DNA of 22,230 bases from positions 1-22,230 of IMG/VR virus record IMGVR_UViG_3300035169_000089; one strand, 5' to 3'. Shown here piece by piece: positions 1 through 7,000 of the stretch. The position numbers and the translations under genes were made by a program. Under the pieces are notes generated by a model. That model searched no databases. It worked only from the letters and a program-made list of their open reading frames with translations, and was not told the DNA's origin. The stretch comes from a virus. Each line of letters begins with the position of its first letter. The stretch's first letter is position 1.

Positions 1-2
1 AC

Positions 3-890
3 CCGATCGTCCGGTCGGCGATGACCCAGGAGCAGGCCTGGTGGGCCGCGATGCAGGGGCTCAGCCACGAGGTCCTGGACAAAGAGCCGGACGTTATCTT
101 GTTCATTTCCGCGTTCTTCGCCAGCAAGCTCACCCTCGGCCTGCTGCGTAAGTCGAAACTGCAGCCCAAGGTCGTGATCGTTCATACCGAATGCCCGTAC
201 GAAGATTCGAAACAGGTCATGCGGGCTGCGTACGCTCACCTGAACCTCGTCAATGACGAGGCTTCCCTGAGTCAATTCCAGCAGCTCGGGCCGGCCATCT
301 ACCAGCCGCACGGGTACCAGCCGCACGTTCACTACCCCCGGACGGGCCCGGTCGACCCGGAACTGGCCAGCGACTTCATCTTCATCGGGTCGGCGTTCGA
401 CTCCCGGAAAAAGTTCTTCGGGGCGATGGACCTGCGCGGGATCGACGTGCTGATCGGCGGCGCGGACTGGGGCAGCCTGGAGCCGGGCAGCCCGCTGGTC
501 CCGTTCATCGGGACAGACCCGGGCACGCCGGATTGCATCGACAATCCGCAGGCGGCGGCCCTGTACCGGAACGCGAAGGCCGGGATCAACTTCTACAGAA
601 GGGAATCCGAGGAGGGCGCGATCCAGGGCGTTTCGATGGGGCCGAGAGAGGTTGAGCTGGCCGCCTGCGGGCTGTTCTTCCTGAGAGACCCGAGGCCGGA
701 AAGCGACGAGCTGTTCGGGAAGGCCCTGCCCTCGTTCAGCGGCCCGGAGGATGCATCGGATCAGCTGCGCTGGTGGCTCGCGCACGACCGGGAGCGCCAG
801 CTCGCCGCCGACAAGGCCCGGCTGGCGATCGTGGACCGGACTTTCGAGTCACATGCCAAGCGGCTCCTGCGCCTGATCGAGAACCTGTAG
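3..890 (+). CDS. Glycosyltransferase, GT-B/CgeB-like (5' partial)
   Basis: Likely transfers a sugar from an activated donor; acceptor unknown. The C-terminal half carries the family signature GPREVELAACGLFFLRDPRP followed by a helical tail ending in FESHAKRLLRLIENL, which matches the Glyco_trans_1_2 (CgeB-like) C-terminal domain. The middle contains the pattern VVIVHTECPYED and later PHGYQPHVHYP, also typical of this group. The frame is open to the left edge (P I V R S A before the first ATG at 21), and relatives are longer at the N-terminus, so the true start probably lies outside the window and ATG 21 is an internal Met. Third codon positions in the first 300 bases are less GC-biased than in the tail genes, which may mark later acquisition. 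Phage glycosyltransferases near structural genes are known in mycobacteriophages to decorate capsid or tail proteins; that role here is inference. Confidence 0.8.
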   Translation, partial: PIVRSAMTQEQAWWAAMQGLSHEVLDKEPDVILFISAFFASKLTLGLLRKSKLQPKVVIVHTECPYEDSKQVMRAAYAHLNLVNDEASLSQFQQLGPAIYQPHGYQPHVHYPRTGPVDPELASDFIFIGSAFDSRKKFFGAMDLRGIDVLIGGADWGSLEPGSPLVPFIGTDPGTPDCIDNPQAAALYRNAKAGINFYRRESEEGAIQGVSMGPREVELAACGLFFLRDPRPESDELFGKALPSFSGPEDASDQLRWWLAHDRERQLAADKARLAIVDRTFESHAKRLLRLIENL

Positions 891-911
891 CCGTCTGGCA
901 GACTGGGGACC

Positions 912-1280
912 GTGACCGAGCCACTGCCGCCGCTGATCTCGCTGACGACGGATATCGCGCGTCAGTCGTCCATGCAGGCGAGCTTTGCGGCGGTCCTGGC
1001 AGCCCTCTCAGCCCTCTCCGCGAAAGTAGACGAACTCATGAGCCAGGACGCATCCGTAGCCGCCGTCGCCCAGCAGATCCTCTCCGACGAGCAGGCCACC
1101 CTGTCGGCGGTCAGCTCGCTGCAGTCCCTGATCGTGACCCTTCAGGCCGAGGTGGCCGCGAACACGCCGCTGAGCCAGGCCACGCTGGACGCGCTGAGCC
1201 AGGCCGAGGCGAACATGACCTCCCTGCGCACCGCGGCCGAGGCCGACGTCGCAGCCGACGCTCCCCCGTCCGGCGCCTGA
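912..1280 (+). CDS. Small helical protein, possible coiled coil, unknown function
   Basis: A 122-residue protein with a GTG start 21 bases after the glycosyltransferase stop; a weak SD-like GGGGAC precedes it. The sequence is almost entirely Ala, Ser, Leu, Gln and Glu with heptad-like hydrophobic spacing from about residue 12 to 110, predicting a long helix or coiled coil. It has no cysteines, no signal peptide and no membrane segment. I do not recognise a family. Its position just before the tail genes suggests a minor structural or assembly protein, but that is inference from location only. The GC-rich codon usage and its linkage to the upstream gene support it as real. It ends 41 bases from the end of the convergent minus-strand gene. 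Confidence 0.65.
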   Translation: MTEPLPPLISLTTDIARQSSMQASFAAVLAALSALSAKVDELMSQDASVAAVAQQILSDEQATLSAVSSLQSLIVTLQAEVAANTPLSQATLDALSQAEANMTSLRTAAEADVAADAPPSGA

Positions 1281-1321
1281 GGCGTTATCCACATATCCAC
1301 ACGCGCCCTGTGCGGGACCGG

Positions 1322-1759
1322 TCAGATCCCAGGCAGCGTCCCGGGCGGCAGCAGCGGCGTAAGTGACGGCAGCTGCCATGCCGCGTTCAGCGAGGCCATC
1401 CGCTGAGTCGACCGCTGCACGGCATCGTCCAGCTGGGTCACGCTCGCCTGGATCGAGATCGCGGCGGACGCGACCTGGAATGACTGGCCGGGCCCGGCCG
1501 TCCAGGGGCCTTCCCGCGACGGCTTCGCGATGTCCTCCGGGATGATCTCCAGGGGCAGCCGGCGCACCCGGTCACGCCAGCGCGGGGGCGCGTCCGGGCA
1601 GGTGACCGCCAGCTCCGCGTCATCCATTCCTTTGCCAGGCGGGCAGATCGAGCACGTGATCAGGCCGCAGAACCTGCACTGCAACGCGGGGCTGTGCGAG
1701 TCCGGGACATCCCAGTCAGCCCAGACGTCGTGGCTCGGATGGATGTCCTCGCGCTGCAC
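1322..1759 (-). CDS. Hypothetical protein with CxxC-x4-CxxC metal-site-like cluster
   Basis: A 145-residue protein read on the minus strand from a GTG at 1759. The start is well supported: the sequence GGAGGTAGC lies directly before it, and that SD overlaps the end of the HNH-like gene upstream, so the two are translationally linked. Residues 28-39 hold Cys28-x2-Cys31-x4-Cys36-x2-Cys39, with another Cys at 54, which looks like a zinc-binding cluster. The middle is charged (WRDRVRRLPLEIIPEDI), and the C-terminal third is helical and Ser/Gln/Ala-rich. I do not recognise a family. It runs opposite to the structural genes around it, so it is probably a non-structural cargo gene that travels with the endonuclease gene. 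Confidence 0.6.
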   Translation of the reverse strand: MQREDIHPSHDVWADWDVPDSHSPALQCRFCGLITCSICPPGKGMDDAELAVTCPDAPPRWRDRVRRLPLEIIPEDIAKPSREGPWTAGPGQSFQVASAAISIQASVTQLDDAVQRSTQRMASLNAAWQLPSLTPLLPPGTLPGI

Positions 1760-1760
1760 G

Positions 1761-2054
1761 CTACCTCCAGCTCAGGTTCGCCAGGCTGTCGTCCGCCTTG
1801 CCGCCCGGACCGTGCCTGGCGCGGCGGCCGGCCGCCGGGGAGTCGAACGCCTCCAGCACCAGCCTGCCCACCATGACCGTCCGGGTCTCGCCGTACTTAG
1901 CCAGGGTAACTATATGGTACCCGCGTGAATTCCGCCGGAGCGCGAGGATCCCGCCGGCCGTGGCAGCCCGGGGCAGCGAGTACACCCGGCCGCGGTCGCT
2001 GACCTCGTAGAAGCCGGCGTACCCGCGGGCCGGCAGCCAGCGTTCTCCGGTCAT
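1761..2054 (-). CDS. NUMOD4-type HNH endonuclease-like protein, short form
   Basis: A 97-residue protein starting at ATG 2054. Residues 5-30 (W-x-PARGYAGFYEVSDRGRVYSL) fit the NUMOD4 motif of phage HNH homing endonucleases. The C-terminus has RLVLEAF followed by RHGPGGKADDSLANLSW, which fits the HNH core, where the His of RHG would be the metal/catalytic residue and N-L-S-W the end of the fold. Homing enzymes of this type usually continue after the HNH core with a DNA-binding tail; here the stop follows one residue after the Trp, so this is a minimal or truncated form that may or may not cut DNA. Its stop is followed one base later by the start of the Cys-rich gene. It is inserted against the direction of the tail operon, as free-standing homing endonuclease genes often are. 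Confidence 0.75.
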   Translation of the reverse strand: MTGERWLPARGYAGFYEVSDRGRVYSLPRAATAGGILALRRNSRGYHIVTLAKYGETRTVMVGRLVLEAFDSPAAGRRARHGPGGKADDSLANLSWR

Positions 2055-2186
2055 GGCGCAGGCCAGGATACTGCGAGTTCCTCAACTGGCAGCGTATTCT
2101 GTTACTGACGTTGCCGTGGCCCGTAGCTGCCCATCAGGCGTACGGATGAGGAGCCGGCTCCCTTTTCTTTCGAGGAGCTGGTTGAA
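2055..2186. promoter_or_regulatory. Divergent leader between HNH gene and major tail protein
   Basis: This 132-base gap separates the minus-strand island from the major tail protein and must hold start signals for both directions. It is less GC-rich than its surroundings. A TATTCT hexamer at 2094-2099 could be a plus-strand -10 box, but I see no good -35 at the right distance. No convincing minus-strand promoter was found either. The right end carries the GAGGAG ribosome binding site (2172-2177) and a hairpin with T-rich tail, listed separately. Confidence 0.35.
2150..2170 (+). terminator. Hairpin plus T-rich tract in major tail protein leader
   Basis: GGAGCCGGCTCC (2150-2161) is a perfect 12-base palindrome followed by TTTTCTTT (2163-2170), one of very few T-rich tracts in the window. 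In RNA it would fold as a 4-bp stem with a CCGG loop, short for an intrinsic terminator. It ends two bases before the ribosome binding site of the major tail protein, so it could be a weak attenuator, a terminator for upstream transcripts, or a 5' stabilising hairpin. Confidence 0.35.
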
Positions 2187-2633
2187 ATTTCCCGGATCCA
2201 CGGCCGTAACGGCGTCGCGTACGTCTCGGTCGACGGCCTGGGCGGCGCGAACCCCACGGCGTCCCCGATGGCGTTCCTGTCCGACTGGTCGATCAACTTC
2301 ACGGTGGCCAAGGTCGACGTGACCGCCATGACCGACACCAACCTCATCTACGTGTCCGGCCTGCCCGACGCGTCGGGTGACTTCACCGGGTTCTACGACA
2401 CCGCCACCGCGCAGACGTACGTGTCCGCGGTCGACGGCCTGCCGCGGAACTTCTACCTCTACCCGTCGAACCTGGCCGCGCAGATGTCGCCGATCCCGCA
2501 GTATTTCTTCGGGACGATCCTGCCCGACTACTCGCTGGCCGGCGGCGTCACCGCTGCGGTGAGCCTGAAGTCGACCTGGAACGCGGCCAGCCGCATCTCC
2601 AGGTACCCGACCTACGGCCTGCCGGGCACCTGA
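2187..2633 (+). CDS. Major tail (tube) protein, probable non-ATG start
   Basis: Forms the tail tube. The protein pattern is that of actinophage major tail proteins: SRIHGRNGVAYVSV near the start, then FLSDWSINF, KVDVTAMTDTNLIYVSGLPD, GDFTGFYD, RNFYLYPS and YFFGTILPDYS, with about 148 residues in total. It is followed by the tail assembly chaperone, as expected. The first ATG in frame is at 2268, but the 27 preceding residues (from SRIHGRNG) look like true protein and match the family N-terminus. No ATG, GTG or TTG occurs in frame upstream before a stop at 2124. The best start is ATT at 2187, placed 9 bases after GAGGAG (2172-2177), where the family would have M-S/A-R-I-H-G. CTG 2178 is possible but abuts the SD. 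A sequencing error (ATG to ATT) is an alternative. The function call is firm; the start is not. Confidence 0.85.
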   Translation: MSRIHGRNGVAYVSVDGLGGANPTASPMAFLSDWSINFTVAKVDVTAMTDTNLIYVSGLPDASGDFTGFYDTATAQTYVSAVDGLPRNFYLYPSNLAAQMSPIPQYFFGTILPDYSLAGGVTAAVSLKSTWNAASRISRYPTYGLPGT

Positions 2634-2686
2634 CAGCCCCGGGGCGCCGGCGTAACCCAGCACCGTTCCCGGCGTCCCGGATCATC

Positions 2687-2717
2687 CCGCGCACGGCCCG
2701 CCCCGGCGGGAGCTGCC
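2687..2717 (+). repeat. 31-base hairpin element, copy 1
   Basis: A 31-base stretch repeated at 14713-14743 with one mismatch (C at 2704, T at 14730). The core folds as CCCGC-CCCG-GCGGG, flanked after a 3x3 internal loop by GCA/TGC pairing. It ends 25 bases before the ATG of the tail assembly chaperone, and copy 2 ends 26 bases before another ATG. No T-tract follows, so it is not an obvious terminator. It may be a translation- or transcript-associated element. Confidence 0.6.
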
Positions 2718-2742
2718 TCCACCGCCATGAGAGGACGCAGCC

Positions 2743-3381
2743 ATGTCCGAGGACGCAGGGCTGGACATCGACTACGACGCCGAGCTGGCCCGGATGCAGG
2801 GCATCGTCGCCCAGGTGCCGCAGCCGCCGCCCGCGGCCAAGGTGGAGATCGCGCCCGGCAAGGTCACCGAGTCGGACCGGACCGTGGAGTTCATGGGCGA
2901 GCGGTTCCGGATCGCGGACAAGACCGGCCTGATGCCGATGCTGAAGTTCTCGGCGTCCGCGGAGCTGAGCACGGCTGACTCCGGCGCGCTGGCGGCCATG
3001 TACGCGATGCTGAAGGACTGCATCCATCCCGGCCACCCGGGCTGCGGCGACTGCCTGTTCTGCGACCCGGACCCGTGCGGGCAGTGCCGGGCCTGCCAGC
3101 AGGCGGCCGTCAACGAGGAGGAGCCGGCCTGCCTGCGGAACCCGGCGGACGAGACCCGCTGCGCGGAGTACGACCCGGGTGACTGGCGCCGGTTCGAGCA
3201 GCACGCGATCGACACCCGGGCCGGCGCGGACGAGCTGCTGGACGTCATCACCAAGGCGATCGAGCTGATCGCCGGCCGCCCTACCGAGCCGCCGTCAGCC
3301 TCCTCGCCTGGGCGGCGGTCCATTCGGGACGCCTCGATGGCACGCTCCTCCGCTCGTCGGGGCGGGGGATCGAGGCGCTGA
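2743..3381 (+). CDS. Tail assembly chaperone, short form (lambda G-like), with Cys-rich insertion
   Basis: Cytoplasmic chaperone that coats the tape measure protein during tail assembly. A 212-residue protein; GAGAGGA lies 8 bases before the ATG. Position between tail tube and tape measure genes, the acidic N-terminal half, the pattern YAMLKDCIHP, the later DPGDWRRFEQHA and DELLDVITKAIELIAGRPT, and a frameshift into the next frame identify it. Unusually, between LKDCIHP (to about residue 96) and DPGDW (from about 144) sits a segment with cysteines at 93, 101, 104, 107, 112, 115, 118, 130 and 140, including two CxxCxxC triads. In the relatives I know, the DCI and W-x-RF motifs are nearly adjacent, so this reads as an inserted metal-binding-like module. 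The tail after residue 180 (Ser/Arg-rich) is read only by ribosomes that do not shift. Confidence 0.85.
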   Translation: MSEDAGLDIDYDAELARMQGIVAQVPQPPPAAKVEIAPGKVTESDRTVEFMGERFRIADKTGLMPMLKFSASAELSTADSGALAAMYAMLKDCIHPGHPGCGDCLFCDPDPCGQCRACQQAAVNEEEPACLRNPADETRCAEYDPGDWRRFEQHAIDTRAGADELLDVITKAIELIAGRPTEPPSASSPGRRSIRDASMARSSARRGGGSRR

Positions 3382-3626
3382 CGGTCCGGCAGTGCTGCAA
3401 CGTCGCCTACTCGATGCTGGCGGACCAGTGCCGGGACGACGAGCAGCTGGCCGAGCTGGACTCCCGGCTCGGCATGGCCGACAGCCCGCAGGACGAGGCC
3501 CTGCAGGCGCTGCGAGAGCACCAGGAGGCGGCAGGCATGACGTTCGACTCCCCCGATGCCCCGGTGGCCGCGCCGGACCGCGGTGACCTGCCCGGCTGGA
3601 TGACGGCGAATGAGGAGTTCCGGTGA
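2743..3626 (+). CDS. Tail assembly chaperone, long form by -1 frameshift (lambda G-T-like)
   Basis: The -1 frame relative to the short form is open through the end of that gene and on to TGA 3624-3626. Its reading from about 3282 is YRAAVSLLAWAAVHSG..., then TVRQCCNVAYSMLADQ and a charged tail ending NEEFR, plausible for the T-like extension. It has no SD-led start: the first ATG in that frame (3414) lies deep within the segment. Shifting after Pro180 at CGC-CCT-ACC (3277-3285), where tRNA-Pro can re-pair from CCT to CCC, gives a fusion of about 294 residues. Actinophage chaperones commonly shift at or near this GRPT sequence, though the classic X-XXY-YYZ heptamer is absent here. The long form is normally made as a small fraction of the product. 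The next gene starts in a 4-base GTGA overlap with its stop. Confidence 0.7.
3277..3285 (+). other. Candidate -1 frameshift site
   Basis: Zero-frame codons CGC CCT ACC encode the R-P-T of GRPT. Backward slip by one base lets the Pro tRNA pair with CCC (3279-3281) and the next codon becomes TAC. A second run, GGGGGA at 3364-3369, lies in the overlap but fits less well because the P-site codon would have to re-pair with CGG. Confidence 0.5.
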
Positions 3627-3988
3627 ACCTGCTCGTCTTCAACGACGCGGTGATCCATGACATGCTCAACGACCCGTACGGGCCGGTCGGGCAGCTGGTC
3701 GGCGAGCTGAGCCAGCGCGGCGTGACCGTGGCCCGCTCCGTCGTCCATGTCCGCGACCCGAACACCAAGGACCGCCGCAAGCGAGCCGGCCGGAACTCCA
3801 CCGCGCGCCCGCCCGGGTTCACCAAGGCCAGCATCCACGTGCACGGCCCGGTCGTCGGCAGCCGGGGCGGCCTGTACGGCGGCGGCAACTCCGCGGCCGA
3901 CCCGACTGTGTTCCTGGAGGACCCGGCCAGCCAGATGTACCAGAAGTACCCCTTCATGACCACCGGCCTGGACTCGCTGGAGATCTGA
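3623..3988 (+). CDS. Small tail-completion / HK97 gp10-like protein
   Basis: A 121-residue protein starting at GTG 3623, overlapping the stop of the frameshifted chaperone by 4 bases (GTGA). It is basic in the middle (KDRRKRAGRN) and has the pattern RPPGFTKASIHVHGP, a Gly-rich turn GLYGGGNS, then ADPTVFLEDPASQMYQKYPFM. This layout (short N-terminal helix, basic loop, β-rich middle, and a closing FLE-PA-Q motif) resembles small actinophage connector or tail-completion proteins often compared with HK97 gp10, which seal the head-tail or tail-end interface. Such genes usually lie before the major tail protein; here it sits between the chaperone and the tape measure, which makes a minor tail role equally possible. 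The family call is tentative, the gene itself is secure. Confidence 0.7.
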   Translation: MNLLVFNDAVIHDMLNDPYGPVGQLVGELSQRGVTVARSVVHVRDPNTKDRRKRAGRNSTARPPGFTKASIHVHGPVVGSRGGLYGGGNSAADPTVFLEDPASQMYQKYPFMTTGLDSLEI

Positions 3989-4011
3989 TGACCGCAGCGG
4001 GAGCGCACTGA
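3988..4011 (+). other. Seven-codon minicistron bridging two genes
   Basis: ATG 3988-3990 shares its A with the upstream stop (TGA 3986-3988) and reads MTAAGAH before TGA 4009-4011, whose A is the first base of the tape measure ATG. It also contains the GGGAG ribosome binding site for that gene. It could keep ribosomes moving from the small tail protein to the tape measure gene, or be chance. Confidence 0.3.
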
Positions 4012-7000
4012 TGGCCCGGATGCTGGGCGAGGCCTTTTTCACGGTCTACCCGGACAGCACGGGCTTCCGCACGCTCCTGGACCTCCAGATCCGCAAGGCG
4101 ATCGCCGGGATCAGGCCGACCGTGCCGATCGGGGTGGACGCCAAGAACGTCCTGTCCACCATCCTGGATCTGCAGGCCCGGATGAAGGCACTGTCCGGAA
4201 CGCTGGCCAAGATGCGGATCGACGCTGACGGAAAGCCGGCCGAGGCCACGATCGCCAGGCTCCAGACCCGGCTGCTGGCCCTGTCCAAGAAGGTCGCGTC
4301 CATCACGATGAACGCGGACACGACCAAGCTGGACGCGCAGATCGCCGCCGAGGAAGCCAAGCTGGCCAAGCTGCGGCTCCAGGCATCGGACCTGGTGATG
4401 GACGCCGACACGGCCAAGGCCGCCGCCAAGATCGCGGCCATCCAGAAGCAGATCGCCGGACTCAACAAAAGCCTGGACAAGCTGACCGCCGACGTCGACA
4501 TCGACGCCGCGATAACCAAGATCTACGCGCTCGAAGCCGAGCTGAAGGTGCTGCAGTCGAACGCCAAGGCGGTGAAACTGGCCGCCGACACCGCCGCTTT
4601 CGATGCTGCGATCAACGCCAAGATCGCCCTGATCGCCACGCTGAAAGCGCAGGCTGCCGACGTCAAGATCGGCGCCAACGTCGATGTCGCCGGGCTGGCC
4701 GCCGCCGACGCCGCGCTGCTGGGCATCCGGAACGCGATGCAGGACATCAACGCGATCAAGCCCGGCCCGGCCTTCCAGGTCATCAGCGGCGGCGGGTTCG
4801 CCAACCTGGGCGGCCAGGTCGCCGGGATCAAGGTGTGGCACCTGGCCCTGGACACCGCGCTCGAATCGATCATCGCGGTAACCGGCGCGCTGATCGCGCT
4901 GGGCGCCGGCCTCGCGGCCATCTCCGAGCCGGCCGCCAACATCGGCACCCGGCTGAAGGCCGTCGACACGGTATCGGCCGCGCTGGGCGTCACCATCCCG
5001 CCGCTGACCGGCAAGATGGACGCGCTCATGAAGGCCATGGTGCCGCAGACGATCGAGCTGTTCGGCGCCGGCCTCAACATCGTCCAGAGCCAGTCCGGCC
5101 AGCTGCTCAAGCAGATGGCGCCGGTCGTCAACCTGTTCGACACCTGGGCCGCCAAGATCGTCATGTGGGTGGCCAACCAGCACTCGTTCGGCGCGGCGGT
5201 GCAGGCCGGGGCGGGGTACCTGGCCCAGTTCGGCACCGCTGTCGGGCACCTGGTCGACGCCATCTCCAACCTGCTGTCCAAGGACCCCGGGATGGCCCAC
5301 TACTTCCTGGACATCATCCAGGGGTTCACCGGGCTGCTGGACATCATCTCCAAGCTCCCCGGCCCGCTGCTGGCCACCGCGCTGGCCCTGCACGGGGTCT
5401 ACCTGTGGACCAAGGTGCTGGTCGTGGCGCCGGTCCTGGCCCTGGCCAAGGCCCTCGGCCTGCTGTCCGACGAGCAGGCCGCCGCCGCGGTCTCGGGGCT
5501 GAAGTTCAAGAACATCATCGGGACGATCATCGCCAACCCGCTCATCGCCGCGCTGGTCGCGCTGGGCGCCGCCATGGTCTACATGGGGATCGCGTCCAAG
5601 CAGGCCAGCAATACCACCCGCGACTTCATCACGAACCTGGAGACCGGGCTGTCCAACATGTCCGCCAGCGATGCCATCGTCGGGATCAGCAAGGACATCG
5701 GGCTGCTCAACCAGCAGATCGCCAAGACCACGCCCGCGGAGGAGTACTCCAAGGGCTGGAACACCCTGGGCCAGACCTTCCGGTCCACCGGCCTGGACGC
5801 CCGCGCGTTCGGCAGCGACTGGGCCAAGACCGTCACCCAGTTCACCTCCGGTAACACCCTGGGCGCCCTCCAGTCCTTCGGCAAGGCCCTCAAGGACCTG
5901 TTCGTGCCCGGCGGGGGCTCGGCCATCGCCGCCTCGCAGGACATCGCGAAGATGCGCGCCGAGATCGACAAGCTGTCCAGCTCCCAGAGCAACCTGGTTC
6001 AGGTCATGGGCCACTTCGCCAGCTCCGGCTTCACCGTGGAGCAGTCGCTGGCCCTGATGGACCTGGCCGGGGTCAAGTTCAACGACAGCGTCGGCCTCAT
6101 GATCTCCAAGGTCAACAACCTGATCACCGGCTACAAGAACGTGACCGGCACGGGCGGGGCCCTGGAGAACAGCGTCAACGCGGTTACCTTCGCGGCCCTC
6201 CAGCAGCAGGAGAAGGTCCAGCAGCTCAACGACGGCTGGGACGCGTTCTTCAAGACGGTCTCCGGCGGCCAGTCCGGGTTCCTGTCGTTCGCCCAGCAGA
6301 CGATCGGCCTGTACGCCTCGCTGAACGCCTCCGGGGTCAAGCTCACCGACTCCAACGGAAAAGTCTCCGCGTCGCTGCAGGGCCTGGCCACGGGCGCGGG
6401 CAGCGCGAAGATCAGCATGACCGGGCTGAACAGCGCGTCGATCACGGCCCAGCAGACCTTCCTGCAGTCCGCCACGGCGGCCAACGCGCAGATGGACAAC
6501 CTGAACCTGCTGGCCAACGCCGCCGGGCTCGGCCAGCACGGCGTGGACCTGCTGGCCCAGGCGAACCGGGACATGGTGGCCTCGCTGCTGCCGGCCGCGA
6601 AGAACAGCCAGGTGCTGACCGACGTGCTGTACGCCCTGGCCCAGCGCGGCGGCTACCAGGGCGCCAACTCGTTCAAGGCGCTGTCGGAATGGGTCGGCAA
6701 GGTCAAGGATCCGATGCAGAACCTGGAAGGCGTCACCGCCACGCTGACCGGCAAGGCCGCCGGGCTGACCCAGGACGTCAAGAACCTGTCCCTGGCGCTG
6801 GGCACCACCTTGAACAACGCCATGGCCGATGTGGTCTTCACCTTCACCGGGGGCAAGCAGGCCCTGATCGATTTCGGGACCGCGCTGAAGACCAGCACCT
6901 TCAACAGCAAGGACCAGCAGACGGCGGCCAAGAACCTGGCCGATCAGTTCATCAAGCTGACCGGGAACACCCGGGACGCCCACAACGAGTTCATCACCTT

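Noticed and set aside
2182-2184. TTG as start for the major tail protein
   Set aside because: It is in a different frame; using it would need a frameshift.
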